Of a stretch of 64,000 nucleotides of DNA, positions 17,208 to 29,200 are shown piece after piece. The notes beneath the pieces were generated by a model. It was not told the origin of the DNA. It ran no database searches and saw only the letters and a list, made by a program, of their open reading frames with translations. A program made the position numbers and the translations under genes. The stretch comes from Shewanella sp. Choline-02u-19 (GTDB lineage: Bacteria; Pseudomonadota; Gammaproteobacteria; Enterobacterales; Shewanellaceae), in contig NZ_PJBE01000012.1 in the NCBI RefSeq assembly GCF_002836205.1, positions 434,001-498,000 on the forward strand, in the 5' to 3' direction. Each line of letters starts with the position of its first letter. The stretch's first letter is position 1.

Positions 17208-20200
17208 TTAAAGCTGATTATGCATATCGTTTAATGCTTGATGGAGCAGGTCATCATCGTTCGCTTGATCAACGCTTTGATGTTCAATTACATCATCAAG
17301 AGTAGTTAAGTCCTTATGGTGTGCGTCATGCTTGTCGTCATCAAGCAGTGGGTTATCAAACGCATCGACTTGATTGGTATCGAACATATCGGCATCAGGT
17401 TCACCACTGGTTAATACCTGCATCTCGGGTAATTCGTTCATCGATGGGTTATCTGTTTTTGGCGCCAGATCTTGATGGCTCATGCCAACCATCTGCAAGT
17501 AGTGATCGATAGGGTCGCTTGTTACGGCAGCGCTCACCACCACTGGTGTTGCTGATACTGGCTGCGAGGTTGCTGCTGGATCAGCTTCCGCTTGCTCTGC
17601 TGCACTCGCTGTTGACGGTTCTTCATACTCGGTATGAGCTGCTGCATTGAAATCAGAATCATCAGCAACGACGATAGCATCTAGATCTACGCTGACATCA
17701 GTAATGAAATCACTTTGGGGTACATCATGAGCATCAGCAGCTGTTGGAGCAGGATGATTGTAGGTTGGAGTGACCGTCATATCGAGCACTTCAGAGCCTA
17801 AGGTTAGCTTGCCACTATGACCTGGGCCACGGCTCAATATATTCACCTGAACATGCATGATGACATCATCATGATGTGAGCCCTGTAGCGCCACTTCGAA
17901 TCTATCTTCATGCACACCAACAGTTGTCGCAGAACCGTGTGGCCCGGTATGAGTATCAGCATGTTCTTGGTAGTTCAATTGACCCGTCTTCGGGTTAATG
18001 GTCAGTGTTCCCCACTGGCTGGAGTAACTAGTTTGATAGTGGCCATTAACCAATATTTTCCAGCCTTGTTCAGCAACAGGAACAGGGGTTTGTGTCGGTA
18101 TTAATGTTGGTACTCCCAAAGATGCACCGATGTGATGGCTGCCGGGTGGTGCGGTTACCACTATGGGTTCAGGTTTAGCACCTGCAGCCATGTTTAAGGC
18201 CGAATTCACGTTACCGTGCTCATCAGTCATGACGGCTTTTACTATGCTGCTGGGCGCAACTTCAAGGGCGATACCGTGGGCTAAACTGTTGGCATCTAGT
18301 ACATGGTCAACGCCATTAATACTAAGATGCTCGCCTATTTTGGCATCAGCTGCAGCATGAATTGTAGCGGTAATCGTCCCTGCATGACCTTGAGCTATTT
18401 CCGCTTTGCTGTAGGCGTTATCACTGCCAGGGTTTTCGAAGGTAATGGTTGGCATATCCACTTGTGTATCGGTGGCATAGTGCATGACTTGGCTGGCGGT
18501 AGCAGGATTACCAGCAGTATCGATGGTGGTTACGCTTGCGGTGATTGATGCGTTGGAGGCTAGCTCCGCACCTGCGATATTAACGCTGAAGTGACCGCTT
18601 TGACCAACGGTTGCGCTATAGCTATGTTGCCCGACAGCAAAGTTGACGATATCGCCTTGGTGGGCATCGCCACTGACTTGACCTGTCACGCTGATATCCG
18701 TGCCACTCTCTTGTGCGTTAATCACATTATCGCTAGTGATGTTATCTAACGTAATAGCTGCTCTTGCCTGAGTATCAATTGTAAAGGCTTGGGTGCCAGT
18801 GGTGGCACTGCCGAGATTACCGGCGCTATCTGTGGTGATCACGGTAGCTTCAATTGAGTGAATTTGTTGCTGCCCCGAGGCATAAATACTGTGGATATTG
18901 GCTCTCATTAAGGTCTGTGCCGGAACGGAAATTGAGTAATGCCCTTGAGCATCTACAGACCCTGTAAGCGAGCTAATCGCTGCGCCGTTGACGCTTAAGC
19001 TAATAGCATCTCCCGCATTAAAGTCACCGCTGACTTGGCCACTGATCTCGATATTTCGCCCTGACTCAGCGAGATTAATAATGTTGTCGGCAGTGACCGG
19101 GTTTACGCTGATGTGGGGAATCGGATTCTGGGTATCAAGCAATAAATGGGTGGTTATTTCTGGTGTTACGTTGCCAGCAACATCGACCGCGCCTACTTTA
19201 ATGGGGTAGTTTTTATCTGTGGCCATGTGGCTTTGATGCTCGGAGGCGTTGAGCGTTAGGCGCCAAGTTCCATCTGCTTTAACCGTTGCAAGGTAAACAC
19301 TGTTGTCATCGAACTTAACATAAACCTGATCGCCGGCTGCAATGTTAGAAGTGGTGCCAGTGATCTCCAGGGATTGATTGTTCTCAACCGTATTGAGTGC
19401 ATTATCTTTTGAGATCGGATCAACAGCGACTGTTACAGGGGTGGTGTCTAAGGTGTAACTAAAACTGGTGGCTGCCGAGGTGTTTCCGGCAATATCAGTT
19501 TGCCTCACTTGCAGATTATTTTGGCCTTCAATAGGGGTAAACTGCGTTGTCCAGCTATGTCCGCCATCGACAGAGTATTCGAGTTTAGCGCCAGCTTCGG
19601 CGGCAATATTTAACTGACCATCTTTAGTGATGAGATCGGCATGTTGCCCTGAATGAGCACTGGTATCATGTTGTAATGAAATACTGGGCGCTGCGACTTG
19701 ATTGTCCAAGGTGAAGCTTAGTTGGGTGCTTGGAGATACATTGCCCGCTGTATCCGTCTGCCTCACTGTGACTGTATTTCGCCCTGATATTGGGGTAAAA
19801 CTTTGACTCCAATGGACACCGTTATCGTTGGAATATTCAACGTTGGCGCCAGCCTCTTGTCCGGTAATAGTTAATGAGCCATCGTTGGTTATCTGGTCAC
19901 CAGTAACGCCTGAATCGTGAGTCAGGGATAAGGTTAATGAATTGGCTAGCAGGTCAGCGCTTGGTGCCGTTGCATTGGTCAATGCAGAGATATTGCCTAA
20001 CCTATCGGTGATACTTGCGATTACAGTGGTGCCTGGGGCAACTTCTACCTCCACTTTGCCTGCCATAAATTCGGCATTGCTGATTTGGTGGCTATTGCCG
20101 TTAATCGTGATGCTATCAACAGAGCGAGTATCTGCGGGTAGATGAACGGTTGCAGTGATAGTGCTAACGGCTCCAGCAGCGACCTCTTGTGCATTATAGA

Positions 20201-23200
20201 TATGATCAGCGCCTGCAGTTTCAAAGCTGATAGTTGGCGCACCGGCATAGGTATCTACACTGAAGCGATCAAATATACCTGCTGCACCTGATGGCGTTTG
20301 ATTACCTGCATTATCGGTTGCTTGAATATAGGCAACGTAAGCGCCATCGAGTAAGTTGCTGGCATCAACACTGTAGCCCCCTTTGCCGTCTAACGTGGCA
20401 TGCAGGGTTTCAATGATTTGACTGCCTTGTTTTACTACTATATCGACTTGTGCGGTGTCTAAGCTGACACTGCCACTAAATGTTGGTTGATGGACCGCTT
20501 CAATCTTTAAATTGACCTTAGCTATGGTGGGAGCGGTGTAATCCACTTCAAGGGATAGGCTTGCATGGCTTTGATTACCAGCCGTATCGGTTGCTTCCAC
20601 TGTTATTGAATGTGCGCCCTCTGCTAAGTTGCTGGTTGTGAGCTGGTACATCCCGCTAGCATCGGCATATCCTGTGGCAACGGTAGCGCCATGTTCGTCA
20701 GTAATGGTTATCGTTGAATTAGCTTCCGCTGTTCCTGTGATAATGGGAGTGTGAGCATTGGTCAGGTTGTCGTGATCTGAGATACCGGAATCGGCAGTCG
20801 CTGTTAAGTCTACGGTAGGCACAGCCATACTGGTATCAATCTTGATATCGAGTAGTGGGGACACGACAGGTAAAACAGATGATGGCGCTAATGCCTTGGC
20901 AGATAAATTATGGGTACCGTCTGCAAGGCTTGCAAGGTTGGCGCTGTAATCACCGTTGGCATCAGATAGCGCATGGCCAACAGGGGTATTGCCGTCATAA
21001 ATAGTGACCCTAGAGAAAGGAACATCGGTAGTACCGGTGATTGTTGGCGTATTGTCGTTGGTTAAGTTGTCCGTATTTGAAGTGCCGCTATCACTACTGG
21101 CCATTAAGTCTAAATTGACGCTGTTTGCGGGTGGCGTATTAGTGACTCCTGTTGGCGCTTGCGTCGTTAACATTGGGCTTGTGTTAATCGCAGTACTGAC
21201 AGTGGGTTGGCCACCCGTTATCGCGGGTGCTGACACTGTAGCGGTTACGGTGAAGGTTAAAAACTCTCTTGTTTCACTACCATGGCTATCGCCGACTCGT
21301 ACTTCAAAGACCTCGTGGCCAGTGTAGGTATGAGTTTGTGGATCGTAACTCATACCTGCTATTGAGTTCGAAGGCTGGTAATTATAGGCACCAGAAACTG
21401 AATCAACGCTTATGCTACCAAATTGACCGTGGGGTCGAATGGCATCGTATTGCAGTTGCTGAGCATCACCGTTATCAATATCACTGCCTAAAAGCTGACC
21501 GCTAGTATTCGTGGTGCTGTTAAAACTTAAGCTTGGCGCATCGTTAGTGCCATGTATCGTCACCATTAACTCTTGTTCAGTTCCATCGGCCGAATGTACG
21601 GTGAACTTTTCGGTTAATTGCTGATTAACTCCTAGCGACTGAATTTCTGAGCGGGCATTATCGACAACATAGCTCCAGCTGCCATCTTTTTGCATGGCTA
21701 AACCGCCCATTGATGCACTTCCATCTGATTGCTGGTGAAGGTTTTCTGCTTGAAAGCTATTTTCTAACGTATCGGCATCGGTGACGTTAAGTTGGCCGCT
21801 GGCTTGTAAGAATGCGCTATTAACAATATGGCTATCTTCAGTTGCTTGACCTGAGGTATCACCAGAGATGATCGCGAGATCAGCCACGGGTTCGATATGG
21901 ATAGTGTTACTGGCTTCAACTGAATCGGCGTGGCCATCGTTAACTGTGTACTTGAAATCAACGTCACCATTGAAGTCTTTGACTGGAACAAACTGCATTT
22001 TACTTATGTCGCCAGCGGCAATGGTTTGACCGGCAGTAACCGCTTTGCCATCGAGATAAAATGAGCCTTGTGTGGAAGCGTCAGGCGCGCTGGTGATGGC
22101 AACACTGTGCAAAGTATCGCCTGAATCAACATCGGTAAAACCTAATTGACTTGCTTGCATTTGATAGCTGACATCTTCTGTACCATGGGGCAAGGTAATA
22201 ACGGTAACCGTTGGAGTATCGTTAGTGCCGATTACTTTTATGTGCAGATCATAAGGGGTGCCATCTGCGGTATTAACGCGATATACGACAGTTTCAGTTT
22301 GGCCTGCAGCAAGGTATTGCAGCGCACTATTTTTGACTTCATAGTTCCAAGAACCTGCTGAACTTATTCTTAGGTGACCCTGAAATGGGTCGCTAATAGC
22401 GGTTTCGCCAAATTGACTGTATTGAAAGTGATCTTCTCCAGCATCAGCATCAGCGACATTCAGTTTTCCGCTGGCGATTTGATATTTCTCATGGGCAAAG
22501 ACACTACTATGAGGAGCATCTTCAACGATGCTCTCTGTGTTGAATTCGGTGACCTTTGCTGCATCATTAACAGCGGCTAGACTTGTGGTTGCACCTGTAT
22601 GCGTTACGCCACCATGTGGGTCTTTTACATCATAGCTAAAGTGAACTGCACCGTTGTAGTCTTTCTCTGGGTGTAAGGTAAAGGAGCCATCTTTATTGAC
22701 GGTGATAGTGCCATGATCAGCGGTTAAGTTAGCGACACTTAATTGGCCAATATCATTGTGGTCAATGTCTGTTGCGTTAATCAGTAGGTCTGATTTTGTG
22801 AGGTGTATATCCTTGTCTTCGGTACCCGAGCTTAATTGAACTTCTGAGCTGCAATAAGGCACATCGTTGGTTCCGTGGATGGTTATTTGAATTTCATGTT
22901 CAGTGCCATCGATTGAGTGAACAACAACCTTATCAAGAGCCGTCTCACCAGCGCCCAATTTTTGTATAACTGCGTTACTTGTATCTATTTTGTATTCCCA
23001 TAAACCTTTAGGCCCTATGCTGAGATGACCACCAAGATTACTGGTATAGGGGGCCCATTGTGGGTGCATTGCATCTGTGATAAATGACCTAAATTCAAAA
23101 TGGTTCTCTCCTGAATCGGCATCAGTTATATGCAACTGCCCTTGAGTCTCGATCATATTACCAAACCATGAAACTGCAGGAGAAACATGCCTGTCTTCAG

Positions 23201-26200
23201 TGACACTACCTGAATCTTGTCCTGTAATAACGGCGTTATCTTGAACAGCTGTTAACGTAGTTGTTGCACCAGTATGAGTTGAACCGCCATGTGCATCTTT
23301 TACGTCATAGCTGAAATGTACTTGGCCGTTATAGTCTTTCTCAGGAGTAAAACTAAAAGTACCGTCATTATTGTCAATAATGACGCCGTGATCAGCGACT
23401 AAATTTGCAATACTTAATTGGCCCACATCATTGTGATCAATATCAGTTGCGTTGGCGAGTAACTCAACAGTGCTCAGTTGCATGCTAGTGTCTTCAATGC
23501 CCGAAGCTATGCGTACTTCGGCGGAAACAACTGGCGCATCGTTGGTGCCATGTACCGTTACGGTAATATCTTGATGTGCACTACCGTCGATAGATTCAAC
23601 AGAAAAGGTTTTTTGATAAGATTCGCCTTGACCAAGATGTTGAATTTTTGAATTATCGATAGTGTAAGCCCAGTCACCGCGAGGGTTGATGAAAAATTTC
23701 CCTCCTTCTGATGTAGAGATATTTTGTGCAATAAAACCTGCTTGATCGTGGTCGGGGTCGATTACATGTAAATTACCGCCACTCCATATTTGATTGGGGT
23801 CGCTCGCTGAAGTGCGATCTTCATAGCCGTGGTTAGTGAGACTTGAGCCGGGGGCAACTTCAATTCTTGCTTGGTTATCTTCTCCAATCACTTTCACCAT
23901 GATTGTCAGCGACTGCCCGTCGCTGGTTTTTATTTCGTAAGGGATCTGCATCGATTCGCCAGTACGTAAACTAGCAATATGGTCATCAGCATAACGATTG
24001 TTGGCGGACTGTAAGATAAATTGATAAGAGCCATCAGCGCGAACAGTGAGATCACCAGGGGGAAAACCTTTACCTAAATATGTTCCGCTGTATTCAAAGT
24101 GCGTTTTATCACCACTATCTGGGTCGATAAGCTGAAGTGTTCCTCTGTACATATTATGCTGGCTATCGATAGCCTGTGTTTCAGTCATCTGAATGATGTT
24201 GGATACGAGGGCGGCTTTATCGTCTGTTCCTTGAATCGTTAAATCTGCTGTTTGTTGGCTTTGGCCACCATGGCCATCTTCGACGAGATAAGAAACTGCA
24301 ATTTTGAGTGATTGACCATTGGCAAGATGGTTATAAGCTGGGTTTGTAGCATCAATAATTAAGGTATGACCATCAGCAGCTAAAGATAGGCCCGCTGGTA
24401 AATGTGCCGTACTCGGTGCACCATCGATAGAATAATACAGTTGATCGATATGTAGCGTATCGCCTTCTATATCGGTGGCGCCTGTTAGCAAGTCTAGGTT
24501 ATGGCTTGCCCCTTCTTTGATGCTATCGGTTAATGGTGAAACATCAGGATTATCATTGATTGCTGTTAATGTAGTGGATGCACCTGTATGCGCCATGCCG
24601 CCATGGAGGTCTTTAACGTCATAACTGAACTGGACTTGGCCGTTATAGTCTTTATCTGGGTGTAAGGTAAAGGATCCATCTTTATTGACGGTGATAGTGC
24701 CATGATCAGCGGTTAAGTTAGCGACATGTAATTGGTTTAGGTCGTTGTTATCAATGTCGCTTGAATTGGCTAGTAATTGCGCTTGAGTGAGAATGATGTC
24801 GGTATCTTCAGTGCCCGTTGATAACACCACTTCCGATGAACACGTTGGCACATCATTGGTGCCATGAATGGTGAACTCAATGGTATGTTTGGTACCATCA
24901 GTAGACTCGATAACGGCACTGTCTTTGAGTGTTTCTCCAGCCCCTAATGCTTGGATTTGCGGCTTAGTGGTATCAATTTCATATTCCCACTCACCGTTTT
25001 TAGTCATACTGACCCTACCGCCGAGTTGACTGTGATAGGGCGCCCATTCGGGGTTCGTTGCGACGTGAATGAAGGTCTTAAAATCAAAGTGATCTTCACC
25101 TGAATCTGTGTCGGTAATCGTGAGTTGACCACGAGTGTGGATCATATGTGCAGAGGCAGACACATTGGAATAGGGGTTTACATCTTCAGTCACATTACCT
25201 GTATCTACGCCAGTGATAATGGCTTTATCGTTACTGCCATTTACCGTAATAGTGATTTGATGTTTGGTGCCATCAACCGACTGCACTGTGACGGTATCGG
25301 TTGTGCTTTGGCCTTGTGCTAATGTTTGTACTTTTGGGTTTTTATTATCTAAATCGTAAGTCCATGCACCAGTATCTGTTAAATGCAGGGTGCCGAGAGC
25401 GCCGCTAATATCGGTATTTGAAAAATGTGCTTCTCCTGCATCAACGTCAGTAACGGTTAGTTTTCCGCTCGTTTGCAGCTGTGACTCTTCAGTTACATTA
25501 CCTGTATTGACTCCACTAATGATTGCACCGTCATTGGTACCATCAATTCGAATAATCAGATTTTGAGAGACGCTATTGCCTTTGTTATTGTCCGTCGCAA
25601 TGATTGGAATAATTAAGGTTTGATGGTCACCTTGTGCTAAATGATCAAAGCTTGGATCCGTAGGGTCTAATGTATACGAGCCATCTGTATTTAAGATAAA
25701 CCCTGTGTGGCTGAAGTTAGTACTGAAAGTGGCAGTGTCACCATGGTCAACATCGGTCGAAGTTATCTGTCCAGTAATTGGCTTGCTACCTTCATCAACC
25801 ATCTTCGAACTTATGTGACTCACGATAGGTAAGTCGTTGGTGCCATTTACGCGGATCACCAAGTTCTGCGGCGTACTGTTGCCAGCATTGTTGTCAGTGG
25901 CAGTGATCGGAATGATCAGGGTTTCATGCTCACCGACGGCTAAATGATTAAAGCTGGGATCGGTGGGATCAAGTGTGTAGCTACCATCCGGATTTAAACT
26001 AAAGCCTGAGTGCCTGTAGTTGGTGGCAAAGGTCGCGCTATCGCCGTGATCGAGATCAGTCGATGCGATCTGGCCTGTTATCTTGGCATCACCTTCATCA
26101 ACCGTTTTAGAGCTTATCTGACTCACCACAGGTAGATCGTTAGTACCCTTGACTCGGATCACCAAGTTCTGCGGCGCACTGTTGCCAGCATTGTTATCAG

Positions 26201-29200
26201 TGGTGCTGATAGGAATGATCAGTGTTTCATGCTCACCTACGGCCAAATGATTAAAACTGGGATCGGTGGGATCAAGTGTGTAGCTACCATCTGGATTTAA
26301 ACTAAATCCTGCGTGGCTGAAGCTAGTGCTGAAAGTTGCTGTGTCACCATGGTCGAGATCGTTTGATGCGATCTTCCCAGTAACGCTAGCGCCACCTTCA
26401 TCTATCACCCTTGAGCTGATGTGACTCACCACGGGTAGATCGTTGGTGCCATCGATCTTGATAATCAGGTTTTGTGGTGCACTTTGGCCGCCATTGTTAT
26501 CGGTAGCAGTAATGGGAATGATCAGTGTTTCATGCTCACCTACGGCCAAATGATTAAAACTGGGATCGGTGGGATCAAGTGTGTAGCTACCATCAGCTTT
26601 TAGGTTAAAGCCCGCGTGTTGATAGCTGGTAGAAAAGGTTGCTGTATCACCGTGATCGAGATCGCTAGCTGCGATCTTCCCAGTAACGCTAGCGCCACCT
26701 TCATCTATCACCCTTGAGCTGATGTGACTCACCACGGGTAGATCGTTGGTGCCATCGATCTTGATAATCAGGTTTTGTGGTGCACTTTGGCCGCCATTGT
26801 TATCGGTAGCAGTAATGGGAATGATCAGTGTTTCATGCTCACCGACGGCTAAATGATTAAAACTGGGATCGGTGGGATCAAGTGTGTAGCTACCATCAGC
26901 TTTTAGGTTAAAGCCCGCGTGTTGATAGCTGGTAGAAAAGGTTGCTGTATCACCGTGATCGAGATCGGTCGCTGCGATCTGACCTGTTATCTTTGCATTA
27001 CCTTCATCAACCGTTTTAGAGCTGATGTGGCTGACGACGGGTAGATCGTTTGTGCCATCGATCTTGATAATCAGGTTCTGCGGTGCACTGTTGCCGCCAT
27101 TGTTATCAGTGGCAGTGATTGGAATGATCAGCGTTTCATGCTCACCGACGGCTAAATGATTAAAGCTGGGATCGGTGGGATCTAATGTATATGAACCATC
27201 AGCTTTTAGGCTAAAGCCTGCATGCTGATAACTGGTGGCGAAGGTTGCCATATCACTGTGATCGAGATCGCTAGCTGCGATCTTCCCAGTAACGCTAGCG
27301 CCACCTTCATCTATCACCCTTGAGCTGATGTGACTCACCACGGGTAGATCGTTGGTACCGTTGATACGGATAATCAGGTTCTGCGGTGCACTGTTGCTCG
27401 CATTATTGTCGGTAGCAGTGATTGGAATGATCAGCGTTTCATGCTCACCGACGGCTAAATGATTAAAGCTGGGATCGGTGGGATCAAGTGAGTAACCGCC
27501 ATCAGAGTTTAAGATAAATCCTGCGTGGCTGAAGCTAGTGCTGAAAGTTGCTGTATCACCGTGATCGAGATCGGTAGCTGCGATCTGACCTGTTATCTTT
27601 GCATTACCTTCATCAACTGTTTTAGAGCTGATGTGGCTCACCACGGGTAGATCGTTAGTGCCGTTGACTCTGATGATGAGATTTTGCGGTGCACTGTTGC
27701 CCGCATTATTGTCGGTAGCAGTGATTGGAATGATCAGCGTTTCATGCTCACCAACCGCTAAATGATTAAAGCTGGGATCGGTGGGATCAAGTGAGTAACC
27801 GCCATCAGAGTTTAAGATAAATCCTGCGTGGCTGAAGCTAGTGCTGAAAGTTGCTGTATCACCATGGTCGAGATCGGTCGCTGCGATCTGACCTGTTATC
27901 TTTGCATTACCTTCATCAACTATTTTAGAGCTGATGTGGCTGACGACGGGTAGATCGTTAGTGCCGTTGATGCGGATAACGAGGTTTTGCGGAGAACTTT
28001 GGCCACTATTATTATCAGTGGCTGTAATCGGAATGATCAGGGTTTCATGTTCACCAACAGCTAAATACTCAAAACTTGGGTTGGTGGGATCAAATGTGTA
28101 ACTGCCATCGGTATTTAAGTTGAAACCCGCATGCTGATATGTGGTGCTGAAGGTTGCGCTATCGCCATGATCGAGATCGTGTGACGCGATCTGGCCTGTC
28201 ACCTTTGCGCTACCCTCATCAACGATCTTAGAGGTAATATGGCTGACAACGGGCAGATCGTTAGTGCCGTTAATGGTGACAATGATCTTCAGCTCTGTGC
28301 CATCGATGCTACGAACCAACAAAGTATCAGTAACGGTTTCACCCGTTTTAAGGCCTTGGATCTGTGGATTGCCGTTGTTGCTGGTGTAAGTCCAATGGCC
28401 ATTATTATTGATACTTAGCTCGCCATATTGGCCTTGCAGGTGATCTGCTGTGAATTGATCTTGACCAGAGTCGGGGTCAGTAACCGTTAACTGACCATCG
28501 GCGCGCAAAGTGCCGCCACTGGCGAGGTCTTTATCTTCAGTCAGGCTTGCAGTTGAAGTTCCGCCAATGAGGGCTTTATCATCAGTGCCGTTAATGGTGA
28601 CAGTAATTTTCTGCTCGGTACCATCTACTGAATGCACTAACAAAGTATCAGTAACGGTTTCACCCGTTTTAAGCCCTTGGATCTGTGGATTGCCGTTGTT
28701 GGCGGTGTAAGTCCAATGGCCGTTATTATTGATACTCAACTCGCCATATTGGCCTTGCAGGTGATCTGCTGTGAATTGATCTTGACCAGAGTCGGGGTCA
28801 GTAACCGTTAACTGACCATCGGCGCGCAAAGTGCCGCCACTGGCAAGGTCTTTATCTTCAATCAGGCTTGCAGTTGAAGTTCCGCCAATGACGGCTTTAT
28901 CATCTGTGCCGTTAATGGTGACAGTAATTTTCTGCTCGGTACCATCTACTGAATGCACCAACAAAGTATCAGTAACGGTTTCACCCGTTTTAAGCTCTTG
29001 GATCTGTGGATTGCCGTTGTTGGCGGTGTAAGTCCAATGGCCGTTATTATTGATACTCAACTCGCCATATTGGCCTTGCTGGTGATCTGCTGTGAATTGA
29101 TCTTGGCCAGAGTCGGGGTCAGTAACCGTTAACTGACCTGTCGTTTTTAATTGCTCGCCATTTTGATCAATAAATACGTCTTTATCTTCTGTAATAGAGC

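Noticed and set aside
25536..28262. Regular ~300-bp periodicity suggestive of a repeat array such as CRISPR or satellite DNA
   Set aside because: The units are in frame within one long coding sequence and encode VCBS/cadherin-like domains; unit size and lack of unique spacers exclude CRISPR.
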